Part shown: positions 50,723 to 60,369 of the stretch, one piece after another
Layout of the letters: every line of letters starts with the position of its first letter
Position numbering within the stretch: the stretch's first letter is position 1
NCBI GenBank assembly: GCA_900299145.1
Contig: OMIN01000015.1
Coordinates: 39,621-103,620, forward strand
DNA: 64,000 bases
Direction: 5' to 3'
DNA from: Betaproteobacteria bacterium
GTDB taxonomy: Bacteria > Pseudomonadota > Gammaproteobacteria > Burkholderiales > SG8-41
Notes under the pieces: generated by a model
What the model was told of the DNA's origin: nothing
The model's database searches: none
What the model saw: only the letters and a program-made list of their open reading frames with translations
Translations under genes and position numbers: made by a program

Positions 50723-52447
50723 ATGCCAGAAAATCACTCGTACCGGCCCACGCTTACCGCCACGCGCCACATGATTTCGGCGGGCCATCACGCGGCGGGG
50801 CACGCCGGTTTCATGATCCTCGAAGCGGGCGGCAATGCCGTCGACGCTGGTGTTGCGGCGGGCATTGCACTCGGCGTATTGCACACCGACCTGGTGAATT
50901 TTGCCGGTGTCGCGCCGATGATGATTTATCTGGCGGACAAGCGCGAGGTGATCAACATCGACGGCCTCGGCACCTGGCCACGCGCCGCCGATATCAATGT
51001 CTTCATCAACCAGTATGGCGGCAAAATGCCACCGGGTATTTTGCGCACGGTGATTCCGGCAGCCCCGTATGCATGGCTCACCGCGCTGGAAAAATACGGC
51101 ACGATGAGTTTTGGTGACGTGTCACAAGCCGCGATCCGTTTCGCGCGCGACGGTTTTGCCATGCACTGGCTGATGGCGGGCTTTATCGAGAAAAATCTTG
51201 CCGCGTATCAGCGCTGGCCTTCCACCACGCAAGTGTTCCTGCGCAACGGCCAGCCACCCCCTGTCGGCGAATTGTTCGTGCAAAGCGATCTCGGCAAAAG
51301 CCTGCAATACATGGCCGACGAAGAAGCCGCTCACGCTGGCAAGGGCCGCGTGGCCGGGCTGCGGGCTGCGCGGGATGCGTTCTATCGTGGCGACATCGCC
51401 GCCACCATTGCGAAATACCACGCCGCGAATGGCGGCTGGGTGACCATGCAGGACATGGCCGATTACACCCTGTCGTTTGAAAAGCCGCTGCATACGCGCT
51501 TCGCTGACATCGATCTTTACGCCTGCGGCCCGTGGTCGCAAGGCCCGGTGCTGCCGCAGGCACTCAACATTCTGTCGGGCATGGATTTAAAGCACCTGGG
51601 CCACAACTCGCCCGCTTACATCCACGCCGTGACCGAAGCACTGAAGCTCGCCTTTGGCGACCGCCATGCGTATTACGGCGATCCGAAATTCGTCAGCGTG
51701 CCGATGGCGCAACTGCTCTCGGCCGGCTACGCGGATGCACAACGCGGCCGTATCGACCCACGCAAAGCCGCGCCCGGCATGCCGCAGGCGGGTGTTATCG
51801 GCGGCGTTGCTTCAGCGCAATCCGCTTTGCCGCCCGCCGGTAGCGGCCAGCCGGCCCTCGAACCCGGCACCTCGTACGTCAGCGTAATCGACCGCCACGG
51901 CAACGCATTTTCTGCTACGCCCAGCGATGCTTCGTCCGAAACGCCAGTGATACCCGGTATCGGCCTGTGCCCGTCTTCGCGCGGCTCGCAGTCGTGGTGT
52001 GATCCGAAACTGCCTGCGTCGGTCGCGCCCGGCAAGCGCCCGCGCTTGACTTGCAGCCCGGCGCTGGCGTTGCGCAACGGCAAGGCGTACATGCCCTTCG
52101 GCTCGCCCGGCAACGACGTGCAGCCACAGGCGATGTTGCAGGTGTTCCTGAACCTGCACGTGTTCGGCATGGAACTGCAGGCCGCCATCGAAGCGCCGCG
52201 CTTCGCCACCTACAGCTTTCCATCGTCTTCCGAACCGCACACGTATCTGCCCGCGCGGATCACGCTGGAAAATCGTTTGCCGCGTTCGACGGGTGATGCG
52301 TTGGCGTCACTAGGGCATGACGTGACGTGGTGGCCTGATCTCGAAGAAGCCGCGGGTGCGGTGTGCGCGGTGCGCGTCAATCCGGACACCGGCATTCTGG
52401 AAGGCGGCGCCGATCCGCGCCGGCTGGCTTATGCGTTGGGGTGGTGA
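50723..52447 (+). CDS. Gamma-glutamyltransferase family protein, no signal peptide
   Basis: 574 residues of the Ntn-hydrolase GGT family, autocleaved before a nucleophilic Thr. HHAAGHAGFMILEAGGNAVDAGVAA is the typical N-terminus. The predicted nucleophile is T383 (PGTSYVSVID), with GNAFSATPSD and GSPGNDVQPQAM following. Unlike classical GGT it has no signal peptide, so it is cytosolic. 34 bases downstream of Bug receptor 11; uptake followed by amide hydrolysis is a reasonable inference. Confidence 0.88.
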   Translation: MPENHSYRPTLTATRHMISAGHHAAGHAGFMILEAGGNAVDAGVAAGIALGVLHTDLVNFAGVAPMMIYLADKREVINIDGLGTWPRAADINVFINQYGGKMPPGILRTVIPAAPYAWLTALEKYGTMSFGDVSQAAIRFARDGFAMHWLMAGFIEKNLAAYQRWPSTTQVFLRNGQPPPVGELFVQSDLGKSLQYMADEEAAHAGKGRVAGLRAARDAFYRGDIAATIAKYHAANGGWVTMQDMADYTLSFEKPLHTRFADIDLYACGPWSQGPVLPQALNILSGMDLKHLGHNSPAYIHAVTEALKLAFGDRHAYYGDPKFVSVPMAQLLSAGYADAQRGRIDPRKAAPGMPQAGVIGGVASAQSALPPAGSGQPALEPGTSYVSVIDRHGNAFSATPSDASSETPVIPGIGLCPSSRGSQSWCDPKLPASVAPGKRPRLTCSPALALRNGKAYMPFGSPGNDVQPQAMLQVFLNLHVFGMELQAAIEAPRFATYSFPSSSEPHTYLPARITLENRLPRSTGDALASLGHDVTWWPDLEEAAGAVCAVRVNPDTGILEGGADPRRLAYALGW

Positions 52448-52464
52448 AACGTTTGAAACAGCCC

Positions 52465-52826
52465 TCAGGCAGCAACGAGTTCTATGCGATTGCCAAACAC
52501 AGATCTTCGGTGAACGCGCGCCGTATCTCCGGCACCGACGTATCGTCCTCGGCCTGAAATCCCGCGCTGCGCAGGCTGGCGACTAAATCTTCCAGACCTT
52601 CCACGCGTAGCGCAGGATGCGCTTTCTTCGCCGGGCGAAATTCCGCCTCGACACCCAGATGCAACTGCAACGCGCCGCACTGAAACCAAGCGCCGCCCCG
52701 GCCAACGAGTTCCGGCGGTTTTTGTAGCTCCGTGAGGCCCAGCAAACTGACGTAGAACGCGCGGGCTTCCGTTTCACGGCCTTTGGGCATGGCTAGTTGG
52801 ACGTGGTCGAAACCTAGGATTTTCAT
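52465..52826 (-). pseudogene. VOC-family protein with a frameshift near its C-terminus
   Basis: A glyoxalase-like protein starting at ATG 52826 (KILGFDHVQLAMPKGRETEARAFY). The frame reads FTEDLCLAIA and stops at 52482. In the adjacent frame the expected ending VFGNRIELVAA follows and stops at 52465. One missing C near 52502-52506 explains it (FTEDPVFGNRIEL). Restored, it is a normal-length VOC protein of about 120 residues. Confidence 0.75.
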
Positions 52827-52973
52827 GGCATTTTGAAGTTAAAAGTGTTTGGAAGGCCCAATTTTGTGTATCACAAATCAGCAATTGGACGGCAATGAGT
52901 TGGCGAATTGTATGTGCTTAGCATATAGGTCTATCAAGTTCCATACCGACCCTCTGAATTTCCAAGGGTGCTG

Positions 52974-53429
52974 TCATTTATTAAATCCCATAGACGCTAA
53001 CGCTGCTTTCGGTTTCAGCTGAACTTCGGGTGGCCAATAAAATGCGTACAAGTCTCCCAGTCTTTCCCAAAATCCGCCGTTGGCTTCGACAAACGTTAAG
53101 AAGGACTGAAAGTCCGAGCTAGCCGCACGTTCTTCGGGGCAGACAATATCGTAGCTGCACCAGTTCGCCCGGGATACAACACGCTTGGTTTTTATACGAT
53201 CCAAGTTAGTAACTGGATCCGGTTCCTCAAGCAGTTCGACCTCTATAACATCTCGCACAGCCACTGTTTGCGCGAGGAATGGGCATGACCAAAGCTTCAT
53301 CAGTGGCCAATCCAGCTGCTCAACTAAAACGACAGTAGACAGCTTCTCTTCTGGAATGAGCAACATCGCCTGCACAAGCGGGACTTTGGGCGAGTCTGAG
53401 GGCGATGGCAGTCTCGATTTTGTTGTCAC
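52974..53429 (-). CDS. Hypothetical protein, possibly DUF4265-like
   Basis: 151 residues, soluble, acidic in the middle. KLWSCPFLAQTVAVRDVIEVE resembles the DUF4265 pattern, but this is a weak match from memory. GC is clearly lower than neighbouring genes, and it is flanked by an AT-rich repeat and a 147-base spacer, suggesting recent acquisition. Function unknown. Confidence 0.55.
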   Translation of the reverse strand: MTTKSRLPSPSDSPKVPLVQAMLLIPEEKLSTVVLVEQLDWPLMKLWSCPFLAQTVAVRDVIEVELLEEPDPVTNLDRIKTKRVVSRANWCSYDIVCPEERAASSDFQSFLTFVEANGGFWERLGDLYAFYWPPEVQLKPKAALASMGFNK

Positions 53430-53490
53430 GACCCGTCCGTAGAAGCAAAGTAGCCAGGGATCAGAAAGACTTTTCTATGGGTAGCATAAA

Positions 53491-53510
53491 TCAAGTAAAA
53501 CAATAACTTA
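53491..53510 (-). repeat. AT-rich dispersed 20-mer, copy 14 (diverged)
   Basis: Three mismatches. Located between the lower-GC hypothetical gene and the 3' end of hemF. Confidence 0.5.
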
Positions 53511-53564
53511 CGGGTTCTCCTGCTGACTGCCTCCATCGTAAAGTAAGGGCAACTTGGCCCTGTA

Positions 53565-54464
53565 TTACCCCCCCCAATCCCGCCCCACCAAAAACCGCTC
53601 GTACAATTCCGCCTCGCGTGACCCAGCCTCAGGCTTCCAGTCATAGCGCCAGTTCACCACCGGCGGCAGGGACATGAGTATGGATTCGGCGCGGCCGCCG
53701 GATTGCAGGCCGAATAGCGTGCCGCGGTCGTAGACCAGGTTGAATTCGACGTAGCGGCCGCGGCGATAGGCCTGAAACGCGCGCTCGTGGTCGCCATACG
53801 GCAGTGCGCGGCGGCGTTCGGCGATGGGTAAATAGGCCTTGAGAAAATGATCGCCGACGCTTTGCATCATGGCAAAGCAGGTGTCGAAATCAGGGCTGTG
53901 CACGTCATCGTAGAAAATGCCGCCGATGCCGCGCGGCTCGTTGCGGTGCTTGAGAAAAAAATATTCGTCGCACCACTTTTTGTATTTCGGGTAGCGATCA
54001 TCCCCAAAAGGTTTGAGCGCATCGCGGCAGGTCTCGTGAAAATGCCGCGCGTCTTCTTCAAAGCCATAGTAGGGCGTTAAATCCATGCCACCACCGAACC
54101 ACCACACGGGCGTGGCGCCCTCCTTGATCGCGCAAAAAAAGCGCACGTTCATGTGAACCGTGGGCACGTAGGGGTTACGCGGGTGCAGCACCAGCGACAC
54201 GCCCAGCGCCTCAAACGAGCGGCCCGCAAGCTCCGGGCGCGCGGCGGAGGCTGATGGCGGCAAGCCCTGCCCAAACACATGCGAAAAGCCCACGCCGGCG
54301 CGCTCGAAAAGGCCGCCTTCTTCGAGTATGCAAGTCGTGCCGCCGCCGCCCTGCGGGCGAGTCCAGAGGTCGCGTTTAAAGGCCTTGCCGTCGAGTTCGG
54401 ACAGCGCATCAACGATGCGGGTTTGCAGGGCTTCGAGGTAGGTTTTTACGTGCTGTGTTTCCAC
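53565..54464 (-). CDS. hemF: Oxygen-dependent coproporphyrinogen-III oxidase
   Basis: About 299 residues. Decarboxylates two propionates of coproporphyrinogen III, using oxygen, in haem synthesis. [45 protein letters not shown] and [19 protein letters not shown] are diagnostic. The start is GTG 54464 ([12 protein letters not shown]) or TTG 54482. A palindromic intergenic repeat separates it from purD. Confidence 0.95.
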   Translation of the reverse strand: METQHVKTYLEALQTRIVDALSELDGKAFKRDLWTRPQGGGGTTCILEEGGLFERAGVGFSHVFGQGLPPSASAARPELAGRSFEALGVSLVLHPRNPYVPTVHMNVRFFCAIKEGATPVWWFGGGMDLTPYYGFEEDARHFHETCRDALKPFGDDRYPKYKKWCDEYFFLKHRNEPRGIGGIFYDDVHSPDFDTCFAMMQSVGDHFLKAYLPIAERRRALPYGDHERAFQAYRRGRYVEFNLVYDRGTLFGLQSGGRAESILMSLPPVVNWRYDWKPEAGSREAELYERFLVGRDWGG

Positions 54465-54496
54465 GCAGGACTCGCTAAGCAAAGAAACGGACTGTA

Positions 54497-54590
54497 TCCG
54501 TTCGCCCTAGGCTTGTCGAAGGGCCTGGTTGTGCGAAAGGGCTTCGACAGGACTGTCCTGACCATAGTCGAAGGGATCAGCCCGAACGGA
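54497..54590. repeat. Imperfect palindromic intergenic repeat
   Basis: Ends are inverted copies TCCGTTCG (54497-54504) and CGAACGGA (54583-54590). Internal GTCGAAGGGCC- and TTCGACAGG-like segments make it resemble the common proteobacterial repeat built on CTTCGACA and CCCGAACGG. No coding content. Confidence 0.65.
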
Positions 54591-54596
54591 ATAATT

Positions 54597-55886
54597 TCAG
54601 GGTTTTACACCACCCGCACGATTCGCTGCCCGGTGCCCGATATCGCGCCGCATCTGCATGCCGTCAAAACGGATTTGCGCGGCGATTTCATAGGCGCGTT
54701 TTTGCGCGGTGCGCACGTTGTGGCCCAATGCGGTGACACACAACACGCGACCGCCGCTGGTGACGACATCGCCCCCGTTCGTTGCCGTGCCCGCGTGAAA
54801 CACGCGGAAATCTTCGCCGCCCGCTTCAGGCAAGCCGTGTATCACGTCACCCTTGCGCGGGTTGTCCGGGTAGCCGTGGGACGCCAGCACCACGCCCAAT
54901 GCCACGCGCGTGTCCCACGCGGCTTCGACCTGGTCGAGCCTGCCGTCGAGGGCGTTTTCGATGAGTTCAACCAGATCGCTTTTCAGCCGCATCATGATGG
55001 GCTGGGTTTCGGGGTCGCCCATGCGGCAGTTAAATTCCAGCGTGTTGAGCTTGCCGTCCTTGCCAATCATCAGGCCGGCGTAAAGAAAGCCGGTGTAAGG
55101 GATGCCATCTTTTTCCATGCCGTGCAGCGTGGGCATGATGATTTCGCGCATCACCTTGGCGTGAACGCTGGGGGTGACTACGGGCGCCGGGGAATACGCG
55201 CCCATGCCACCCGTGTTGGGGCCGACGTCACCATCGCCCAGACGCTTGTGATCCTGACTGCTGGCGACCGCCAACGCGTTTTTGCCGTCGGCCATGACGA
55301 TGAAGCTCGCTTCTTCGCCTTCGAGAAAGGCTTCTATTACCACGCGCGCGCCCGCCGCCCCCATCTTGTTATCGAGCAGCATCATGTCGACGGCGGCGTG
55401 TGCTTCTGCCAGATTCATTGCGACGACCACGCCCTTGCCCGCGGCCAAGCCATCGGCCTTGATGACGATCGGTGCACCCTGCTGATCGATGTACGCGTGC
55501 GCGGCGGCGGCATCGCTAAACGTGGCGTGCGCTGCGGTAGGAATGCCGTGACGCTGCATGAAGCTCTTGGAAAAATCCTTCGAGCTTTCGAGTTGCGCGG
55601 CTTTTTGCGTGGGGCCGAAAATGCGCAGGCCCGCTGCCTGAAACGCATCCACCACGCCATCGGCAAGCGGCGCTTCGGGGCCAACGACTGTCAGTAAAAT
55701 ATTGTTTTTATTAACAAATTCTATAAGGTCTGCGGTGCGCGTCAGCGGCACGTTTTCGATGCCCTCTTCCCGTGCCGTGCCCGCATTGCCCGGCGCGACA
55801 TACACCTTGGACGCGCGCGGTGACTGCAGCAAGCGCCACGCCAGGGCGTGTTCGCGGCCGCCGGAGCCGATTACCAGTATTTTCAT
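54597..55886 (-). CDS. purD: Phosphoribosylamine--glycine ligase
   Basis: 429-residue ATP-grasp enzyme making GAR in purine synthesis. Starts MKILVIGSGGREHALAW at ATG 55886; the longer frame upstream lies in a repeat. VGPEAPLADGVVDAF, KADGLAAGKGVVVA and EFNCRMGDPETQ are intact. A diverged AT-rich repeat encodes NKNNILLT without altering length. Separated from purH by 109 bases of heptamer repeats. Confidence 0.96.
   Translation of the reverse strand: MKILVIGSGGREHALAWRLLQSPRASKVYVAPGNAGTAREEGIENVPLTRTADLIEFVNKNNILLTVVGPEAPLADGVVDAFQAAGLRIFGPTQKAAQLESSKDFSKSFMQRHGIPTAAHATFSDAAAAHAYIDQQGAPIVIKADGLAAGKGVVVAMNLAEAHAAVDMMLLDNKMGAAGARVVIEAFLEGEEASFIVMADGKNALAVASSQDHKRLGDGDVGPNTGGMGAYSPAPVVTPSVHAKVMREIIMPTLHGMEKDGIPYTGFLYAGLMIGKDGKLNTLEFNCRMGDPETQPIMMRLKSDLVELIENALDGRLDQVEAAWDTRVALGVVLASHGYPDNPRKGDVIHGLPEAGGEDFRVFHAGTATNGGDVVTSGGRVLCVTALGHNVRTAQKRAYEIAAQIRFDGMQMRRDIGHRAANRAGGVKP
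55695..55714 (+). repeat. AT-rich dispersed 20-mer, copy 15 (diverged)
   Basis: Four mismatches at positions 4-7, exact over the last 13. Antisense within purD, encoding part of FVNKNNILL. Confidence 0.45.
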
Positions 55887-55905
55887 GGCAACAAAAATAG
55901 GTCGA

Positions 55906-55984
55906 GTGAACAGTGAACAGTGAACGGTGAACAACACCCTCCGGCGGCATGCCGCGCACCACGGTTTACTGTTAACGGTTTACA
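55906..55984. repeat. Inverted arrays of GTGAAC-type heptamers
   Basis: Four tandem GTGAACA/G heptamers (55906-55933) face three inverted GTTTACT/GTTAACG/GTTTACA heptamers (55964-55984), around a 30-base spacer. Lies between purH and purD. Confidence 0.6.
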
Positions 55985-55995
55985 GTTCATGGAAG

Positions 55996-57588
55996 CTAAT
56001 GTCTGAAATGCCGAACACCCGAAAACACCATGGCGACGCCTTGTTCATCGGCCGCCTTGATGACTTCGTCGTCGCGGATGCTGCCGCCCGGCTGGATGAC
56101 TGCCGCAGCGCCCTCCTTGACCACCACGTCCAGTCCGTCACGGAACGGGAAAAACGCGTCTGACGCTACCACCGAATTTTTCAACGACAGCCCGGCGTTT
56201 GCGGCTTTGATGGAGGCGATGCGCGCGGAATCAATGCGGCTCATTTGCCCGGCGCCCACACCCAGCGTCTGGCCGTTGCCGCAGAACACGATGGCGTTGG
56301 ATTTCACGTACGTCGCTACTTGCCACGCAAACAGCAGGTCTTCGATCTGCTGTGGCGTGGGGGCTTTCTTCGTCACCACTTTGAGGTCGGTGGCTTTGAG
56401 CACATGATTGTCCGCAGTCTGCATCAGCAGGCCCGAGCCGATGCGCTTCACATCCACCGCGTTGCGGCCCTGCTCCCATGCATTTTTGCCGTCGCGCTTT
56501 ACGTCGGCGAGGGATATCGACAGCACGCGCACATTGCCTTTGGCTTTCAGCATTTCCAGTGCGTCGGCAGCATACGACGGCGCAATCAACACTTCCATGA
56601 ACTGCTTGCTAACCGCCTGCGCAGTGGCCGCGTCGACAGGCGTGTTGAAAGCGATGATGCCGCCAAACGCGGACGTGGGGTCGGTGGCGAAGGCTTTGGC
56701 GTAGGCCTCGGCGGCGTTCTTGCCCAGTGCCACGCCGCAGGGGTTGGCATGCTTGATGATGACGCAGGCGGGGGTATCAAAACACTTCACGCACTCCCAC
56801 GCGGCATCGGCATCGGCGAGGTTGTTGTATGACAGTTCCTTGCCCTGCAACTGTTTGGCCGCGACCAGCGAACCCGGCGCGGGATACAGGTCGCGATAGA
56901 GCGCCGCGCGCTGATGCGGGTTTTCGCCGTAGCGCAAATCCTGCAGCTTGATAAAGCGGCCGTTGGCCTGCGCCGGGAATTCGCTGCGCGTGCCGTCCGG
57001 TTGCAGGGAAGACAAATAATCGCTGATCGCCGCGTCGTAATTCGAGATGCGGTTGAACGCGGCCACCGAGAGCTGAAAGCGCGTGGCGTCCGACAGCGCG
57101 CCGTCTTTTTTCAGTTCGGCAATCACGCCCGCGTATTGCGATGGGTCAGTCACCACACCCACGCCGCGCCAGTTCTTGGCGGCCGAGCGCACCATGGCCG
57201 GACCGCCGATGTCGATGTTTTCAATCGCGTCTTCGAGCGTGCAGCCGGGTTTGGCCACCGTGGCTTCGAACGGATAAAGGTTGACCACCAGCAAATCGAT
57301 CGGCGGTATGCCCGCGCCGGCGATGGCCTGCATGTGCGCCGGCATCTCGCGCCGCGCCAGCAGCCCGCCATGCACCTTGGGGTGCAGCGTTTTCACACGG
57401 CCATCGAGCATTTCCGGAAAGCCGGTGTAGTCGGCAACTTCCGTCACCTTGAGGCCGGCGTCAGCCAGCGCCTTGGCCGTGCCGCCCGTGGACAGCAGCG
57501 TGACGCCGAGCGCGGCCAACTCGCGGCCCAGTTCGATCAGCCCCGCCTTATCCGAAACGCTTATCAGCGCCTGCTTCACCAAACTCAT
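55996..57588 (-). CDS. purH: Bifunctional AICAR transformylase / IMP cyclohydrolase
   Basis: 530 residues, the usual length. Catalyses the last two steps to IMP. The N-terminal cyclohydrolase domain has [20 protein letters not shown] and [15 protein letters not shown]; the transformylase domain has [14 protein letters not shown] and [13 protein letters not shown]. Lies 39 bases after fis on the same strand; dusB-fis-purH-purD is a conserved betaproteobacterial order. Confidence 0.97.
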   Translation of the reverse strand: MSLVKQALISVSDKAGLIELGRELAALGVTLLSTGGTAKALADAGLKVTEVADYTGFPEMLDGRVKTLHPKVHGGLLARREMPAHMQAIAGAGIPPIDLLVVNLYPFEATVAKPGCTLEDAIENIDIGGPAMVRSAAKNWRGVGVVTDPSQYAGVIAELKKDGALSDATRFQLSVAAFNRISNYDAAISDYLSSLQPDGTRSEFPAQANGRFIKLQDLRYGENPHQRAALYRDLYPAPGSLVAAKQLQGKELSYNNLADADAAWECVKCFDTPACVIIKHANPCGVALGKNAAEAYAKAFATDPTSAFGGIIAFNTPVDAATAQAVSKQFMEVLIAPSYAADALEMLKAKGNVRVLSISLADVKRDGKNAWEQGRNAVDVKRIGSGLLMQTADNHVLKATDLKVVTKKAPTPQQIEDLLFAWQVATYVKSNAIVFCGNGQTLGVGAGQMSRIDSARIASIKAANAGLSLKNSVVASDAFFPFRDGLDVVVKEGAAAVIQPGGSIRDDEVIKAADEQGVAMVFSGVRHFRH

Positions 57589-57627
57589 GACGCACGCCTC
57601 ACGCCTGCCCCCTCACGCCCCACGAAT

Positions 57628-57885
57628 TCAGAACTTGATGCCATGCGCCTTCATCTTCTTGCGCAGCGTATTACGGTTCAAGCCCAGCATCTGTGCGGCG
57701 TGGGTCTGGTTGCCACGCACGCGCGTGAGCACCGACTCCAGCAGCGGCTTTTCAACGCAGTTGATCACCATGTCGTAGACGCCGCTCGCTTTTTCGCCGT
57801 CGAGATCCTTGAAATACACGTCGATCGCCTTGCGCACCGTGCGCGCCATATCGCCGTCGTTCTTGTCTTGTGTGCGATTTATCAT
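57628..57885 (-). CDS. fis: Fis-family nucleoid/transcription factor
   Basis: 85 residues. The C-terminal helix-turn-helix QTHAAQMLGLNRNTLRKKMKAHGI is the Fis/NtrC type. Overlaps dusB by four bases (ATGA), the conserved dusB-fis arrangement. Somewhat shorter than enterobacterial Fis (98). Confidence 0.94.
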   Translation of the reverse strand: MINRTQDKNDGDMARTVRKAIDVYFKDLDGEKASGVYDMVINCVEKPLLESVLTRVRGNQTHAAQMLGLNRNTLRKKMKAHGIKF

Positions 57886-58901
57886 GCCACGCGATCCTTA
57901 TTGTCGTCTTCGCTGTATACGAGATGCCGGCCGCGGTCCGCGAGTTCGTTGAAGAACGCGTCCACGGCGTCGAGTTGTTCCTGGCAGGTTTCCAGCTGGT
58001 TCATGGCATGCCGAAACGCCGCAGAACCCGCCAACCCCTTGCTGTACCACGAGATGTGCTTGCGGGCCACGCGCACGCCGCGCTGCTCGCCGTAAAAACC
58101 ATACAAATCGTGCAGATGTGCCACCAGCACGCGGTGAATTTCACGCACTTCCGGCGGCGGCAGATGCGTACCGGTATCAAGATAGTGATTGATCTCGCGA
58201 AACATCCATGGCCGGCCCTGCGCCGCGCGGCCTATCATCACCGCATCGGCACGCGTGTAATCGAGCACGTGCTTCACCTGCTCCGGCGTGGTGATATCAC
58301 CGTTGGCGATCACCGGAATGGCGATTGCAGCCTTCACTTCGGCAATGGTGTCGTATTCCGCGTCGCCGGAAAACCCGCAGGCGCGCGTGCGTCCATGTAT
58401 GGCGAGCGCCTGCACGCCCGCCTGCTCGGCGATTTTCGCAACAGTTACCGCGTTTTTCGTATGACGGTCCCAGCCGGTGCGGATTTTCAGTGTGACCGGT
58501 ACATCCACTGCATTGACCACCGCTTCGAGGATGCGCGTTACCAGCGGCTCATCCTTCAACAGCGCCGAGCCCGCCATGACGTTGCATACCTTCTTCGCCG
58601 GGCAGCCCATGTTGATGTCAATGATTTGCGCGCCGTGGCCGACGTTAAAGCGCGCGGCGTCCGCCAGCATTTGCGGATCGGCGCCGGCAATTTGCACGGA
58701 GATCGGATCCACTTCGCCATCGTGATTGGCGCGGCGGCGTGTTTTTTCGGAGCCCCACAACAGCGAATTGCTCGCTACCATTTCCGACACCGCCATGCCC
58801 GCACCCATCTGCTTGCACAACTGGCGAAACGGCCGGTCGGTCACCCCCGCCATCGGCGCCACGACCAGCTTGTTCTTGATTTTGTGCTTGCCGATTTGCA
58901 T
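57882..58901 (-). CDS. dusB: tRNA-dihydrouridine synthase B
   Basis: 339-residue FMN-dependent enzyme reducing uridine in tRNA D-loops. VVAPMAGVTDRPFRQLC, DINMGCPAKKVCNVMAGSALL (catalytic Cys) and ANGDITTPEQV are typical. First gene of the dusB-fis operon, with purH following closely. Confidence 0.96.
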   Translation of the reverse strand: MQIGKHKIKNKLVVAPMAGVTDRPFRQLCKQMGAGMAVSEMVASNSLLWGSEKTRRRANHDGEVDPISVQIAGADPQMLADAARFNVGHGAQIIDINMGCPAKKVCNVMAGSALLKDEPLVTRILEAVVNAVDVPVTLKIRTGWDRHTKNAVTVAKIAEQAGVQALAIHGRTRACGFSGDAEYDTIAEVKAAIAIPVIANGDITTPEQVKHVLDYTRADAVMIGRAAQGRPWMFREINHYLDTGTHLPPPEVREIHRVLVAHLHDLYGFYGEQRGVRVARKHISWYSKGLAGSAAFRHAMNQLETCQEQLDAVDAFFNELADRGRHLVYSEDDNKDRVA

Positions 58902-59195
58902 GCGCGCAGCGAATTTACGTTTTGCAGAATTTGCGGAAAGGACGCGATTCTAATCTGGCGCGCCCGGCGTGCAAAGCGGAAAGTTGACTATTTTTTACGC
59001 AATGTCATTGGTGTTGTTGCGTGCACCACAAACGTTATCGCGCGCCGATTTTGCGCACACTGAATTCGCTTGCAGCGCCATGTACTTAGCAAAAACTCTT
59101 CGCACACAACGTGCGCAAATCACGCCAGAGTATTGCGCACAGTAGCCTTTTTTAATGCGGCTCGGGTCAATATGCTGTCAGCAAGCCGTCAGCCT
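58902..59195. other. Intergenic region upstream of dusB
   Basis: No gene seen. Contains three copies of the octamer TTGCGCAC/GTGCGCAA (59051-59058, 59111-59118, 59133-59140) and presumably the dusB promoter. Confidence 0.4.
59111..59156. terminator. Possible hairpin after the ubiH-type gene
   Basis: 8-bp perfect stem GTGCGCAA (59111-59118) with TTGCGCAC (59133-59140), 14-base loop. A run of six T (59148-59153) follows on the plus strand only, so its role as terminator of the minus-strand gene is uncertain. Confidence 0.35.
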
Positions 59196-60359
59196 TCAGC
59201 CGCGTGCACCAAAAATCATGCGGCGCGCGACAAAATTGCGCAGCGGCGTGATCGCGCCAAGGAGCGTCATCCCGGCACCGCGCGCGACGCGCAATGGCAA
59301 AAAATCGTTTGAAAACAACTGCACCAGCCCGTGCGTGGCGGAAATCATTGCGGTGCGGTCGACACGACGACGCGCACGATAAGCGCGCAGCGCCTCGTTG
59401 TGAGTAAGCGCTTGCGGAGACAGCCCGCACAATATCTGTGCCAGTTCCCACGCGTCGCGCAAACCGAGATTGAAGCCTTGTCCCGCCACCGGATGCAGCG
59501 TTTGCGCGGCGTTGCCGATGGTGATCACGCCTGGCGTGTCTCGCGTGGTGTAACGCAGACTCAACGGATAACTCGCACGGCGCGTGACACGTGTGAATTC
59601 GCCCGCGCGCGCGCCGAAGGTCTCGCGCAACGCCGTGAGAAATGTTGTGTCATCAGCCTGCATCAGTTCCGTCACATGCGCCGGTGTGTGCATCCACACC
59701 AGCGAATAGTCATTTTCATACGGTAGCAGCGCCAGCGGGCCGTGTTGCGTGAAGCGTTCGTACGCGACGTGGTTGTGCCGCAACGTCGTGCCCACGCGCG
59801 CGGTGAGCGCGTGCTGCGCGTAATCGCGCGTGGCGGGCGGTGCGAGTCCGTCGAGTTCACCGCCGTCGGCGGCGATCACCCATTGCGTGGTGAGCATCGC
59901 TGCTGCACCGTCGTGCTGCGTGTAGTGCACCCGAATCACATCGGCTTCTCGCGTTAACGCCGCGGCACGCGCGCCTTCGTGGTAGCCGCCTTGTTTGGCA
60001 TCGCTGTACGTGGCGCGAACCGCATCGGACAGGATTCTAAAAAGTTCAATATAATCAATTACATAACCCGAATCTGCCAGATCAAGATCGGCGGCGCTCA
60101 TGGTCACGCGGCCGAAACCGCCGCGTTGCGACACATGAATTTTCTTTATCGGCGTAGGCGAGCGCAGCGCCTGCCATACGCCCAGCCGTTCCAGCAGCAA
60201 GCGGCTGCCGTGCGACAGCGCCATCGGGCGCGTCTCATGCGCCGGCTCAGTACGCGCTTCCAGCACGGCGACGCGCAGCGCACTTTGCCGCAGCGCCAGT
60301 GCCAGAGCCGCGCCGACGGGGCCTCCGCCAATGATGGCGATGTCGGTGTCAGCGCTCAT
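59196..60359 (-). CDS. UbiH/UbiF/Coq6-family FAD-dependent hydroxylase
   Basis: 387 residues. FAD-binding GxGxxG region IAIIGGGPVGAALALAL, middle DG-type motif (VIAADGGELDGL) and the family signature ITIGNAAQTLHPVAGQGFNLGLRDAWEL. Members hydroxylate ubiquinone precursors; which ring position cannot be read here. A diverged AT-rich repeat encodes VIDYIELF. Follows pepP after 10 bases, a linkage common in proteobacteria. Confidence 0.9.
   Translation of the reverse strand: MSADTDIAIIGGGPVGAALALALRQSALRVAVLEARTEPAHETRPMALSHGSRLLLERLGVWQALRSPTPIKKIHVSQRGGFGRVTMSAADLDLADSGYVIDYIELFRILSDAVRATYSDAKQGGYHEGARAAALTREADVIRVHYTQHDGAAAMLTTQWVIAADGGELDGLAPPATRDYAQHALTARVGTTLRHNHVAYERFTQHGPLALLPYENDYSLVWMHTPAHVTELMQADDTTFLTALRETFGARAGEFTRVTRRASYPLSLRYTTRDTPGVITIGNAAQTLHPVAGQGFNLGLRDAWELAQILCGLSPQALTHNEALRAYRARRRVDRTAMISATHGLVQLFSNDFLPLRVARGAGMTLLGAITPLRNFVARRMIFGARG
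60046..60065 (-). repeat. AT-rich dispersed 20-mer, copy 16 (diverged)
   Basis: Three mismatches. In sense within the UbiH-type gene, encoding VIDYIE. Confidence 0.45.
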
Positions 60360-60369
60360 CGTGTTCGCT

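Noticed and set aside
53426..53644. 72-codon minus-strand frame overlapping the 3' end of hemF
   Set aside because: It shares 80 bases with hemF in another frame, has no recognisable domain and no ribosome binding site.
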